Assembly: GCA_016710235.1 (NCBI GenBank)
Contig: JADJLG010000001.1
Location: forward strand, 3,151,501-3,215,500
Reading direction: 5' to 3'
DNA from: Saprospiraceae bacterium
Lineage (GTDB): Bacteria > Bacteroidota > Bacteroidia > Chitinophagales > Saprospiraceae
Length of the DNA stretch: 64,000 bases
Shown here: piece by piece, positions 35,049-44,624 of the stretch
How positions within the stretch are numbered: the stretch's first letter is position 1
Layout: every line of letters starts with the position of its first letter
Made by a program: the position numbers and the translations under genes
The notes under the pieces: model-generated
Seen by the model: the letters and a program-made list of their open reading frames with translations, nothing else
What the model was told of the DNA's origin: nothing
The model's database searches: none

Positions 35049-36644
35049 TTATTTTAAAAATTTTACAACTTCAGATTGTCCACTCGAATGTAAAATTTGT
35101 AGGTAATAAATTCCGCTTATTAAATTTGAAGTTGTAAGACTTATTCCATTCTCAGTTGATAAAACAAAATTTGGATTCAGTCGTTGTCCTGATGAGTTAA
35201 ATAGAAATAAGGATTTGACATCTTTGCTTTCAACATATAAATGATCATAATCCTGAAATTTAATTTGGCTCTCAAGCTTATTTTCTATATCTTTATTTCC
35301 TACATGCGTATCAATAATATCCTCTTTGTTTAATAAACAAACTATACTTCTTCCATTTTTTTCGGAAAATATTTCTTTCTTTTCTCTGGATCGCAAAGAG
35401 GCGTTCAATACAAAGTTTCCATCTTCCAATTCATAAATATTAAAAACACTTAAAAACAAATCGTCTCTCATTTTAGAAGTTTTCCTGTGTATGATATTTC
35501 CTTTACCGTCAGTTTGCAAGAATTCGATGGAGAAAAATAAATCGGAATTAAAAATATTCCGTACTATTAATAAACCGTCTTGATATCTCAATTTATTAAC
35601 TTGATAATTGGTTATAACAGGTGAAAAAACGGTATCCAATTTTATTTTTTCTCGAAGCCGACCATCATAATCAAATGAATTAATAATAATAGGCGTAGGG
35701 ATAAAAGATTCTTCGTTGTTACTCAATATAAAATTATATCTGCTATTGATGGGAATGCTCATATTATAATTTCGCATATTTTCGAGTTGATCTGTTAAAT
35801 CATAGGTTTTCAACAACTCGATATTGTTATTGTACAACTCCACTTTTATATTGTATAATGAACTTGGATTCCAAGGCTTAATAGAATTCGTTCTTTTTAA
35901 TGAAACCAATGTATCATATCGGCCATTGAAGCGGACGTACCCAAATGCATCAAAATATTCTAGAGTTCTAGGACTTAAAAAGGTATCTGCCGTTACAAGT
36001 TCTAATGAGGAATTATATCCGTGTATTGGTGTCCAAAAATCTTGCTTTTGTCCTCCACAAGCGACATAGGTATATGGAGTGGTCGAATGGTTAGAATAGT
36101 TAGGGTATATGTATGTAAATCCCAAATAGAATAAAAGATTACTGCCAATTTTGTATTCGATAAGTTGTCCTGAATTAATATCATACACTCGACGAACTAA
36201 TTTGCTTCTGATCCAGGATGGAAAAGTCCATGTAGAGTCTTCATTATCTCTAAAACAAATGAGTTCTAATTGACTATTTGAATTTATGTACGACAATACA
36301 GGGTATTCTCTTTTAGTAGAATTGGTGCGATCAAATGTTGATGTCCATTCTAGTTTTCCTGTTTTCATATCAATTTTTTCAAGCTTAGCTCCATTTAAAA
36401 ATTCAGTTCTATTTATTAATACATTATAATAAGAATTTTTAAATAGAATAGGAGGCACCACATTTGGAAAAATATATTGATTATAGCCATCAAATCCCCA
36501 GTACTTTGGATGATTTACGAACGCTGAATCGAAAGCTACATGTGACCATATTGGTTTGATGTCCATCATAAAATCATCCTTTGATGTTTGACATAGGCTG
36601 TTTTGTAATATCAGTAAGAAAAGTAAAAAAGATAATTTTTTCAT
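35049..36644 (-). CDS. Secreted protein with T9SS C-terminal domain, unknown function
   Basis: 531 aa. Signal peptide MKKLSFLLFLLILQNSLCQ. The body resembles a WD/PQQ-type repeat propeller (LEKIDMKTGKLEWTSTF, RRVYDINSGQLIEYKIG) and is rich in Tyr, Asn and Ser; no catalytic motif seen. The last 75 residues (SLFLFNSSGQRLNPNFVL, ISGIYYLQILHSSGQSEVVKF) are a T9SS sorting domain. More AT-rich than the core genes, and in an accessory stretch with the lipoprotein at 36790 upstream, from which it is separated by a terminator. Confidence 0.75.
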   Translation of the reverse strand: MKKLSFLLFLLILQNSLCQTSKDDFMMDIKPIWSHVAFDSAFVNHPKYWGFDGYNQYIFPNVVPPILFKNSYYNVLINRTEFLNGAKLEKIDMKTGKLEWTSTFDRTNSTKREYPVLSYINSNSQLELICFRDNEDSTWTFPSWIRSKLVRRVYDINSGQLIEYKIGSNLLFYLGFTYIYPNYSNHSTTPYTYVACGGQKQDFWTPIHGYNSSLELVTADTFLSPRTLEYFDAFGYVRFNGRYDTLVSLKRTNSIKPWNPSSLYNIKVELYNNNIELLKTYDLTDQLENMRNYNMSIPINSRYNFILSNNEESFIPTPIIINSFDYDGRLREKIKLDTVFSPVITNYQVNKLRYQDGLLIVRNIFNSDLFFSIEFLQTDGKGNIIHRKTSKMRDDLFLSVFNIYELEDGNFVLNASLRSREKKEIFSEKNGRSIVCLLNKEDIIDTHVGNKDIENKLESQIKFQDYDHLYVESKDVKSLFLFNSSGQRLNPNFVLSTENGISLTTSNLISGIYYLQILHSSGQSEVVKFLK

Positions 36645-36747
36645 TTGTATAAAATTTTTAATTTATTGAAGAACAGATAATTATTTTCGTTCATGTGCGG
36701 TTTTTATACTATCAAATCATGGACATCTTGGAAGTAAAAATTTTAAA

Positions 36748-36781
36748 AACAATAGGACAGAGTTAGCACTGCCCTATTGTT
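36748..36781 (-). terminator. Terminator of the Cys-rich lipoprotein gene
   Basis: 9-bp perfect stem aacaatagg / cctattgtt (36748-36756 with 36773-36781), extended inward by a CAG/CTG step; followed on the minus strand by T-rich sequence. Confidence 0.7.
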
Positions 36782-36789
36782 GTAAACGC

Positions 36790-37642
36790 TTAAGGTTGAC
36801 AGTTTAAAGAACAGGAACTAATTTCAAAATATCCGGCAGGACAACTGGCTGCAGCAGGGTTGTCACAAGTACCGATATTAAAATAATTAGGTGGACCTTG
36901 ATAAATGTTACCATTTGCTTCAACACACCATCCGGTTGTTCTTTTACAACAGGCATCACTACAGTACCAATCAATCATATCAAAAGGATTAAGACTTAAA
37001 CAGGTCTTATAACAAGAGCCCAAATAGAATTTACTACTCAAAATATAATTGTTTTGAGAACATAAAAAGAGTTGCCCAAATAATTGTAAATATTCTTGCA
37101 TATTAATTTTCTCTAATTGGTCTTTAGCGGCATTAATAAAAGCCCGTCTTTCTGAATTCAATTGCCCGTAATTTCCACTCATAGCCAATTGCTTCCACCA
37201 GTTAATTAAATTTTGACAGTCGGGTCCCGGCTTTGGTGTTGCGGAGAAATTATAGAAATTTACAAAATATGTAATCTGTCCTAATCCATTAGTTCCATAA
37301 CAGGTCTGTATCGTACATTTCACAATAGCTTTACAGGGAGCATAGGCCGGTGTATCCAATTCATAATTCACAATACTTACAGGAGGATTACAAAGGCTTG
37401 TAGGTTCAAAACAGTTGGGCTCTTGACCGTTGTTATCTGTTCTGATTTTCAAATCCACATTTTTTTGTTGATACTTATGCTCAAATAATTTCATTTCTTC
37501 CAATATTTGATTAGGATCAAGCTTTTTATCAACTTCCTTTGTGCATGAAGTAGAATTAAATAAAAAAACTACAGCAATCATAATAAAGCCAATGGTGCTA
37601 ATAGATAAAATTATTTTTTTTGAAAGATTTTTTATTTTTCAT
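36790..37642 (-). CDS. Cys-rich lipoprotein, unknown function; signal peptide split by a frameshift in an A8 run
   Basis: The open frame 36790-37581 (263 aa) starts MIAVVFLFNSTSC, a lipobox without the charged n-region. Reading the minus strand from an ATG at 37642 gives MKNKKSFKK and then hits an A8 run (T8 at 37614-37621). With 7 A instead of 8 the frame joins IILSISTIGFIMIAVVFLFNSTSC, a textbook lipoprotein signal. The mature part has about 15 Cys, including CYGTNGLGQITYFVNF, CYKTCLSLNPFDMIDWYCSD and a Cys-rich end (SCPAGYFEISSCSLNC), so disulfides in a surface-exposed protein are likely. No family recognised. Either an indel error, a phase-variable tract, or slippage. Confidence 0.7.
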
Positions 37643-38083
37643 TATAATTATTTTTAATCAATAAAAAAGTCTTTTCACATGTTTGCTTTATTCTTTAGCA
37701 ATAAGGAAGCCTGTGCCCTATCCGATCGGTGATTGTGGACTTTTTTTGATTAACTTATTATAAAATTGCAATACAAAACCTAGGAAAATGTATTACAACT
37801 CTTTTTCATTTTATTTTTAATCTCTACGTAATTACCACAATTTAGATGATCTCTGCCTTCCGAGTATTCAATATGGGTTATCTCAACTGAGGTAACTGAG
37901 ACAAAACTATAACATTTTTCTTCTTTGCAAACTATTATGTTATTTTTTTTTTGAAAATAATAAACCTTGTATGTTCAAGTAAAAAGGGCAACGGGTTTAT
38001 TCACTACAGAGCTAGAGTGAATGCTTAGCCGATACGAAATCTCCAGAGGGTAAAGCTGCTTGGACCAGCTTTGTGATAACTAC
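37643..38083. other. Intergenic region upstream of the IS30 relic, no gene recognised
   Basis: Very AT-rich. Contains short inverted repeats (tcact..agtga near 38001-38020; aaagctg..cagcttt at 38052-38072), possibly the edge of the decayed IS element; no coding potential seen. Confidence 0.5.
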
Positions 38084-38790
38084 ATGATAAAGTAGTACAA
38101 ACAGCTAATCCCAACACAAGGGTATTAGATAAAAGTCTGTCTGCCAGAGGAAAGTCAAAAACAAAGCTTGCGGAATGATTAAGTAAGCACAAAAGTACTA
38201 TATCAAAAGAACTGCTCTGCAGCACACCCAAGCGTATCCAAGGTACTAATTCATATATTGTTGTAAAAGCTCAAAGTAAGACAGATAAACGCCATGCTTA
38301 AAATCGCAAGCTCAACCAATTTACTAAAACTTAATAGCAGGAAACAAAACAAAAGCTCTCTGGGAAAAAGTACGGACTTGAATTATTGGCAGTACAATGG
38401 AAAAGAAAAAATATGCAAGGTGAAAGCCATGAGACGTTGTATCAGTTTGTTTGGCAGAGGAAGCTTAGCGGTCAGCAAAAAAATATAAATTACAAAACAC
38501 TAAATAGACAAAAAAGCCTGAAAAAAGAAGGCTAGAACGAGTCAATTTCAAAGACTCCAGAGGATTTTTACCTAATAGAACAACAATTATAAAAGATGAA
38601 TTCGACTATACTTGATTACAATCCTTCAAAGTAGCCGCTCTGATATCTGCTGCTTGAACCTGGTCCTACCAAAACAAACATTTTAGTATTTTGGACCTTT
38701 ATAAACTTCAGTGTATTTTTCTTGCCCTTTTGCCAAACTCGACGAATCGCAAAGCAAAAATTGGGCTAAATTTGATTTTTGAAAAGCCAT
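38084..38790 (+). pseudogene. Decayed IS30-family transposase
   Basis: Fragments of an IS30 transposase in order on the plus strand, in different frames and with in-frame stops. Fragments: YKQLIPTQGY then a stop (38096-38127) matches the N terminus; ARGKSKTKLAE, stop, LSKHKSTISKEL (about 38142-38214) is the helix-turn-helix; SHETLYQFVWQRK (38425-38463) the conserved linker; RGFLPNRTTIIKDEF (38559-38603) the start of the catalytic domain; LVLPKQTF (about 38664-38687) and NRKAKIGLNLIFEK (about 38742-38787) the C terminus. The DDE centre between the last blocks is deleted. It differs clearly from the IS30 at 60 kb. Early blocks are convincing; the last two are weaker. Confidence 0.75.
38767..38774 (+). 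promoter_or_regulatory. Candidate -7 promoter box (TAAATTTG) of the BNR-repeat protein
   Basis: Exact TAnnTTTG match 18 nt before the ATG at 38793, lying within the 3' end of the IS30 relic. Confidence 0.45.
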
Positions 38791-38792
38791 TT

Positions 38793-40364
38793 ATGTCAAT
38801 TAAAATTAGACTTTGGATGCTCGTTAGCATCGCGCTCCCCCACATCCTGAATAGCCAGAATGTATTGATCAGTAATGAGCACAACCCGAATGAGCCTTCG
38901 ATAACTCTGGATCCGAAAAATCCAGCCAGGATGATGGCGGCTTCAAATATCAACAATTACTATATCAGCACAGATACCGGCAGAACTTGGACAGCTTCAA
39001 TTCTAAAATCCAGTCTAGGAGTATGGGGGGATCCTTGCCTCGCTGTGGATACTGCAGGAAATTTTTATTTTTTTCACCTTTCTAACCCAGATACCGGCAA
39101 TTGGATAGATAGGATTATATGCCAAAAGACATCTGATCATGGGAATACTTGGAACGATGGCAGTTTTACCGGTCTCAATGATGAGAAAGCGCAAGACAAG
39201 CAATGGTGCGCAATTGATCCTGTGACAAACACAATCTACTTGACCTGGACGCAATTTGATGTTTACGGAAGCAGCAATCCAAATGATAGCAGTACGATTC
39301 TGTTTTCAAAGTCAATCGATGAAGGCGAGACCTGGACTACTCCCATAAGACTTAACCAAATAGCTGGAGACTGTGTGGATAGTGACAACACCACAGAAGG
39401 GGCAGTTCCTGCTGTGGGGCCGGAAGGAGAAGTTTATGTCTCATGGGCCGGTCCGAAAGGTTTAGTTTTCAATCGTTCCTTTGACGGTGGAAAAACCTGG
39501 TTGCCTCATGAATCACAAATTGACCCCATACCCTTTGGTTGGGATCATAATGTCAGCGGCATATTTAGAGCAAATGGTCTTCCCATCACTTTGTGTGACC
39601 AAAGCAATGGCCCAAACAGGGGAACTATATACATTTGCTGGGCAGACCAAAGGAATGGAGAGAATGATACTGACATTTGGTTTGCAAAATCAACCGACAA
39701 AGGTGACCATTGGTCAGCCCCACAGAAAATAAATGATGACACTGGAACGGCTCAACAGTTTTTCCCTTGGATGACAATTGATCAAACCAATGGGAATTTG
39801 TATTGCATTTTCTATGATCGGAGGAATAGGAAAGGAGACAGTACTGATGTGTTTCTTGCCTTTTCAATTGACGGAGGACAAAATTTCACCAATAAAAAAA
39901 TAAGTGATTCTCCATTTGTACCTAGTCCAAATGTTTTCTTTGGTGATTATACAAATATTACGGCACACGCTGGAATCGTGAGACCTATCTGGACAAGATT
40001 ACACAAAGGCCAGTTGAGCATTTGGACAGATTTGCTGACACACGATAAACTCTTAAGTTCACAAACCAATGATGATCTGTCGGTTACCAAGATCGATTTC
40101 GAAAACTACCCTAACCCGGGATCAGAATACACATTGGTATCATATAAATTGCGAAAATCCAGCAAAGTCAGTATAATTTTAAAGGATTTAGGAGGTAATA
40201 CCATTTATAAATTTCTCGATCAGGAGCCAAAAGAATATGGAAAATATGTTGAAAGACTTGATACAGGAAAACTGCAGCTCACGAGCGCTACCTATGTATT
40301 GCAAATCTATCTTGGGAATCGCCTGTATGAATCTCGAAAAATAATAATTCATTCGGATAAATAA
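38793..40364 (+). CDS. Secreted BNR-repeat (sialidase-like propeller) protein with T9SS C-terminal domain
   Basis: 523 aa from ATG 38793 (MSIKIRLWMLVSIALPHILN signal peptide); the frame is open further upstream but that part is IS30 relic. At least five Asp-box/BNR repeats: STDTGRTWTAS, SIDEGETWTTP, SFDGGKTWLP, STDKGDHWSAP, SIDGGQNFTNK, giving a six-bladed propeller. Catalytic residues of true sialidases (Arg triad) cannot be assigned, so enzyme activity is uncertain. C-terminal T9SS sorting domain ENYPNPGSEYTLVSYKLRK to the end. Predicted surface protein; carbohydrate binding or cleavage is the likely role. Confidence 0.85.
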   Translation: MSIKIRLWMLVSIALPHILNSQNVLISNEHNPNEPSITLDPKNPARMMAASNINNYYISTDTGRTWTASILKSSLGVWGDPCLAVDTAGNFYFFHLSNPDTGNWIDRIICQKTSDHGNTWNDGSFTGLNDEKAQDKQWCAIDPVTNTIYLTWTQFDVYGSSNPNDSSTILFSKSIDEGETWTTPIRLNQIAGDCVDSDNTTEGAVPAVGPEGEVYVSWAGPKGLVFNRSFDGGKTWLPHESQIDPIPFGWDHNVSGIFRANGLPITLCDQSNGPNRGTIYICWADQRNGENDTDIWFAKSTDKGDHWSAPQKINDDTGTAQQFFPWMTIDQTNGNLYCIFYDRRNRKGDSTDVFLAFSIDGGQNFTNKKISDSPFVPSPNVFFGDYTNITAHAGIVRPIWTRLHKGQLSIWTDLLTHDKLLSSQTNDDLSVTKIDFENYPNPGSEYTLVSYKLRKSSKVSIILKDLGGNTIYKFLDQEPKEYGKYVERLDTGKLQLTSATYVLQIYLGNRLYESRKIIIHSDK

Positions 40365-40509
40365 GCGTTTAAACAATTAACAAATGCGCCATGATATTTA
40401 TATGATGTCTTTTTGATATTTTGCAATAAAGATATCTTAAATTAGTAAAAAAAAGCGTTCTTTGCATAAGATTTGAATTTTATTGATAGAACCAACCAAA
40501 AGTATAAAA

Positions 40510-41592
40510 GTGTCAGAATCAAATTATATCCCACGATTTCATAATGTTAATCATACCGATTTCAACAGAGCCATTAGAACAAAAGTGCAGGCTTATTTCG
40601 AATCAAAAAGGAAATCTCAAACCGGGAATTGGAGCTTATACTTCAAAGCGATCTTGCTCTGGCTTTCATATTTTTTGCTTTACACGCAATTGGTGTTTTT
40701 CACTCCAAACCCATGGCTCGGCATTTTAGAATGTTTGGTACTCGGCGTTTTGACAGCCGGTATTGGATTCAATGTTATGCATGACGGTGGGCATGGCTCA
40801 TTCAGCAATTCAAAATTCATTAACTTTATTGCAGCAAACTCAGTTAATTTATTGGGAGCAAGTGCTCTGATGTGGCACACTAAACACAATGTCATCCATC
40901 ATACTTATACTAATATTGCAGGAGTAGATGATGATATCGATCTCCAGCCTTTTGTAAGAATGAGTCCAGCTCAGGGCAGGCACCTTTTACATAGATTTCA
41001 ATTCATCTATGTTTGGATGTTGTATCCTCTGCTTTTGATATTTTGGGTATTCTATTCTGATTTCCGAAAATATTTCTCAGGAAAAATTGGTGTCATAAAA
41101 ATCCAAAATTTTAAAATAACACAACACTTTACATTTTGGCTGGCAAAAATCGTTTACTTTGTCATCATGCTGGTGATACCTATTTATTTTGTTGGATTTC
41201 TGCCTTGGCTGATCGGGTACTTGGTACTGAGTTTTACTGCAGGTTTAATTTTGAGCGTAGTGTTCCAGTTGGCGCATACTGTTGAGGTAGCAAGCTTTCC
41301 GGAGCCAACCGAGACCACACATGAAATTGAAAATGAATGGGCCATTCATCAGGTAAATACAACGGTTAATTTTGCTACAAAAAGCAAAATGGTTTCCTGG
41401 TTCGTGGGAGGTTTAAATTTTCAGATCGAGCATCATTTATTTCCAAAAATTTCGCATGTTCACTATCCGGCTATCAGTAAGATCATCCGGGAAACTTGTG
41501 ATGAGTTTCAAATAAAATACAATGAATATTCCAATGTATGGAATGCCATTGTTTCACATACGCGCCATCTTAAAAAAATGGGAATCGCATAG
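40510..41592 (+). CDS. Membrane fatty acid desaturase (acyl-CoA/acyl-lipid desaturase)
   Basis: About 360 aa, di-iron integral membrane enzyme introducing a double bond into an acyl chain. Three His boxes: HDGGHGS, HNVIHHTYTN, QIEHHLFP; four hydrophobic segments between them (ILLWLSYFLLYTQLVFF, IVYFVIMLVIPIYFVGFL). The QxxHH third box resembles delta-5/6 front-end desaturases. Start: GTG at 40510 (SESNYIPRFHN) or TTG at 40483; no ATG is available. Likely adjusts membrane fluidity. Confidence 0.92.
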   Translation: MSESNYIPRFHNVNHTDFNRAIRTKVQAYFESKRKSQTGNWSLYFKAILLWLSYFLLYTQLVFFTPNPWLGILECLVLGVLTAGIGFNVMHDGGHGSFSNSKFINFIAANSVNLLGASALMWHTKHNVIHHTYTNIAGVDDDIDLQPFVRMSPAQGRHLLHRFQFIYVWMLYPLLLIFWVFYSDFRKYFSGKIGVIKIQNFKITQHFTFWLAKIVYFVIMLVIPIYFVGFLPWLIGYLVLSFTAGLILSVVFQLAHTVEVASFPEPTETTHEIENEWAIHQVNTTVNFATKSKMVSWFVGGLNFQIEHHLFPKISHVHYPAISKIIRETCDEFQIKYNEYSNVWNAIVSHTRHLKKMGIA

Positions 41593-42238
41593 ATAAATAT
41601 CGACCCAAGAATTTATGTGTAAGATATAATTAGGGTAGTAATCATTATTTTTTAAAAATATTTATCTTAATCTTATTGATCTGAACCATAATCAGGCAAA
41701 CCCTTAAGCATGAATTATACTCAAGGGAATATCTAAGAGCTAGACATTTTGAAAATAATCGGATCAAATTAATAATCGTAAATTTTATTTCATTGAAGAT
41801 GTCTAAAATACTAGCTGTTTCTAATCTAAGAGACCAGGTTTATTTCACTCATCTGCTTTTATAGCCAAACAGTGATTGTTGGATAATTTATACAAAAAAA
41901 TGGAATCTTAGTGAGATCTACTTGCTAATCTTGACTGAGATCCAATTTTCCATTCCTAAAAGAACGTCGTTTTAGATATTCAATAATTCAAATAAACCTG
42001 TGTTGATACCTAACTCTAAAATAGAAATTTTCAAATAGAGATCAGACTGTACGATTCTTAAAGTTCTCGATTTAGGAATAATATTTATTTTTGCTTTTTT
42101 CAAAGTGCATTACACGAGGAGAACAACGTTTTAGATTATTCGTAGTCAGTTCCATTTTGGATCCAACATAAGCCAACTAAATATTTCTTGAATTACGACT
42201 AAGTGGATTGCTCTCCTGCTTGGAGTGTTAGTCATTCC
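41593..42238. other. Intergenic region, no gene recognised
   Basis: About 650 nt, AT-rich, stops in every frame. An imperfect inverted repeat (tggaatctt.. near 41900 with ..ttttccatt near 41951) is present; no transposase relic found. Ends at the DODA-type promoter. Confidence 0.5.
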
Positions 42239-42270
42239 TTTGCTATGGTTTTGCACGATGCCTAAGTTTG
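42239..42270 (+). promoter_or_regulatory. Bacteroidota sigma-A promoter of the DODA-type dioxygenase
   Basis: TTTG (42239-42242), 20-nt spacer, TAAGTTTG (42263-42270): both boxes and spacing match the consensus. The ATG at 42320 follows with a leader of about 45 nt. Confidence 0.7.
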
Positions 42271-42319
42271 ACTCAGACTAGTGAACCGAGAAGCATATAT
42301 TCGCGTTTTCTGCATGATT

Positions 42320-43195
42320 ATGAATCGAAAAAGGTTTATCCAATCTTTGGCGTTATTACCAACATTTGGAGCTATGTACAAATTATACGATCTCTATAAG
42401 ACCGGGCAGGAATTGCCGAATACGGATTTAATGCCAGCATTGTTTTTGGGTCATGGCTCTCCTATGAATGCCATCGAGGAAAATGAGTTTGTCCAAGGTT
42501 TTAGAAAGATCGGTCAAGAAATTTCAAAACCGATAGCAATACTTTGTGTGTCAGCTCATTGGGAAACCAATGGAACCCAGGTGACTGCAATGTCCAATCC
42601 TAAAACGATCCATGATTTTGGTGGATTTCCACAGGCTTTGTACGAGGTACAGTACCCTGCTCCAGGCTCTCCTGAATTAGCCCAAGAGCTGAGCCAAAAG
42701 TTGATATCCACTCAAAAAGATATGTCCTGGGGATTAGATCACGGGTGTTGGAGTGTGGTAAAACATCTCTATCCACATGCGGATGTTCCTGTAATTCAAT
42801 TGAGTTTGGATATTAGAAAATCGGCTTCAGAACATTACAAATTTGCAAAAGATCTCAGCTTTTTAAGAAGAAAAGGAGTCTTGATCATTGGAAGTGGCAA
42901 TTTGGTTCACAACCTTGGTATGGTTGCATGGAATAAACTGAATGAAGATTATGCTTTTGATTGGGCTCAACAAGCTTCCAATTGGATGAAGGAAAACATC
43001 ACCAACCACAACCATCTATCTCTGGCCGATTATAAGAGCCAAGACAAAGCTATTCAACTTGCTATTCCGACTCCTGAACATTACATTCCGTTGCTTTATA
43101 CTTTAGCTCTTCAGGAAAAGAATGAAAATGCCACTTTTTACAATGACAAAGCTGTAGGTGGTTCACTCACTATGACTTCAGTAAAAATATCTTAA
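42320..43195 (+). CDS. 4,5-DOPA dioxygenase extradiol-like (LigB family)
   Basis: 291 aa from ATG 42320 (MNRKRFIQSLALLPTFGAMY); GTG 42281 and ATG 42314 are upstream options. Zinc ligands and substrate-site His: LFLGHGSPMNAIEENEF, CVSAHWETNGTQV, FGGFPQALYEVQYPAPG, WGLDHGCWSVVKHLYP, TPEHYIPLLYTLAL. The family acts on ring-cleavage of catechols in plants; the bacterial role (YgiD) is largely unknown. The N terminus carries a weak Arg-containing signal-like segment, suggesting possible export. Convergent with pntB (13 nt). Confidence 0.9.
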   Translation: MNRKRFIQSLALLPTFGAMYKLYDLYKTGQELPNTDLMPALFLGHGSPMNAIEENEFVQGFRKIGQEISKPIAILCVSAHWETNGTQVTAMSNPKTIHDFGGFPQALYEVQYPAPGSPELAQELSQKLISTQKDMSWGLDHGCWSVVKHLYPHADVPVIQLSLDIRKSASEHYKFAKDLSFLRRKGVLIIGSGNLVHNLGMVAWNKLNEDYAFDWAQQASNWMKENITNHNHLSLADYKSQDKAIQLAIPTPEHYIPLLYTLALQEKNENATFYNDKAVGGSLTMTSVKIS

Positions 43196-43208
43196 TCTAA
43201 ATACTGAA

Positions 43209-44624
43209 TTAAAGCGATTTGATCTCAGCAACCAATTTGGTCAGAGTATCTTTTGCATCTCCAAACAACATGTAGGTTTTTGGTTGATAAAAAAGCGCAT
43301 TGTCAATGCCCGCATAACCTGCTTTCATGGATCGTTTCATGACGATCACGTTCTTAGCTTGTTCAACCTCAAGGATTGGCATTCCGTAGATAGGTGACGA
43401 AGGATCAGTTTTCGCAGCTGGATTGACTACGTCATTTGCACCAACGACCAACACAACGTCTGTGGTGTTAAATTCAGGATTGATGTCTTCCATCTCTACG
43501 AGTTTATCATAACTTACGTTGGATTCAGCAAGAAGAACATTCATGTGGCCCGGCATTCGACCTGCTACCGGATGGATAGCATATTTTACTTCAACTCCCG
43601 AATCTTCAAGCAATGACTCCAATTCATGACAAATGTGTTGGGCCTGAGCCACGGCTAATCCATATCCAGGCACGATGACAACTTTCTTTGCATACTTCAT
43701 CAATATCGAAGCATCGGATCTGGCAATTTCTTTAGTTGAACCTCCAGTAGGACCCGCAGCAACACCGGTAGAAGCAGCACCACCACCAAAATTACCAACA
43801 AGTACATTCAATAGCGACCTATTCATGGCGTTGCACATTGCTACTGTCAATATGGTTCCTGCAGAGCCAACTAGGATTCCTCCGATTAACATTACATAGT
43901 TATCATATAAAAATCCACCACAAGCTGCCGCTACTCCTGTGAAAGAGTTGAGCAAAGAAATCACTACAGGCATATCAGCTCCTCCGATAGGAAAGACAAA
44001 CAATATTCCATACATCAATGATAATGCAAGGATGATGTAAAACCATAGACTGCCTGAAACTATACCTAGATAAAATAATACTGACAGTACTAAAATAGAC
44101 AAGAGAAGCCCGATATTGAAAACTTGTTGACCCGGTAAATTATAATCATTGATCTTTCCTTCCAATTTACCGAAGGCAATAATTGAACCGGCAAATGAAA
44201 TGGATCCTATCACCAATCCTGCCAAAATGACTATAATTTTTGCGGAGGAATCAACAGTTGATCCTGTTTCTTGCAATTGCATCAAATGATTGTACTCAAT
44301 TATGGATATCAAAGCAGCACAAGCTCCTCCCATTCCATTAAAAAAAGAAACCATCTGAGGCATGGAAGTCATTTGGACCCTCTTTGCCATGATCCAACCA
44401 ACAATGGTACCGATAATCAACGCAACAAAAATCCAAATGAGATTATGCAATGAATTCCCATGAGCATCCCGATAGAGAAAAATGGTTGCAAATATAGCAA
44501 GGACCATTCCACCAGCTGCAATCAAGTTTCCCTTGCGAGCAGTATCCGGCTTGGACAACATTTTCAAGCCGATCATGAAGGTTACGGATGCAATCAAATA
44601 AATTAGTACCAGTATAGATTCCAT
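43209..44624 (-). CDS. pntB: NAD(P) transhydrogenase subunit beta
   Basis: 471 aa. Nine or so membrane segments (1-270) forming the proton channel (dII) and the NADP(H)-binding dIII (about 300-471) with VIVPGYGLAVAQAQH, HPVAGRMPGHMNVLLAE, VVLVVGANDVVNPAA and MKRSMKAGYAGIDN. Uses the proton gradient to drive NADH + NADP to NAD + NADPH. Start overlaps the pntAB stop by 1 nt (TAATG). Last gene of the pntAA-pntAB-pntB operon. Confidence 0.97.
   Translation of the reverse strand: MESILVLIYLIASVTFMIGLKMLSKPDTARKGNLIAAGGMVLAIFATIFLYRDAHGNSLHNLIWIFVALIIGTIVGWIMAKRVQMTSMPQMVSFFNGMGGACAALISIIEYNHLMQLQETGSTVDSSAKIIVILAGLVIGSISFAGSIIAFGKLEGKINDYNLPGQQVFNIGLLLSILVLSVLFYLGIVSGSLWFYIILALSLMYGILFVFPIGGADMPVVISLLNSFTGVAAACGGFLYDNYVMLIGGILVGSAGTILTVAMCNAMNRSLLNVLVGNFGGGAASTGVAAGPTGGSTKEIARSDASILMKYAKKVVIVPGYGLAVAQAQHICHELESLLEDSGVEVKYAIHPVAGRMPGHMNVLLAESNVSYDKLVEMEDINPEFNTTDVVLVVGANDVVNPAAKTDPSSPIYGMPILEVEQAKNVIVMKRSMKAGYAGIDNALFYQPKTYMLFGDAKDTLTKLVAEIKSL

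Noticed and set aside
38001..38099. A series of short hairpins (tcact/agtga, aaagctg/cagcttt, actac/gtagt) that could be a structured RNA or group II intron piece
   Set aside because: Stems are 5-7 bp, no intron landmarks were found, and the IS30 relic starts at 38084.
38294..38488. An open frame on the plus strand containing YWQYNGKEK, suggestive of an RHS/YD-repeat remnant
   Set aside because: The neighbouring frame over the same bases gives the ordered IS30 landmarks including SHETLYQFVWQRK, a much better explanation.
41880..41960. Imperfect inverted repeat around tggaatctt / ttttccatt in the desaturase-DODA gap
   Set aside because: Arms mismatch at several positions and no T-run or operator-like symmetry supports a function.
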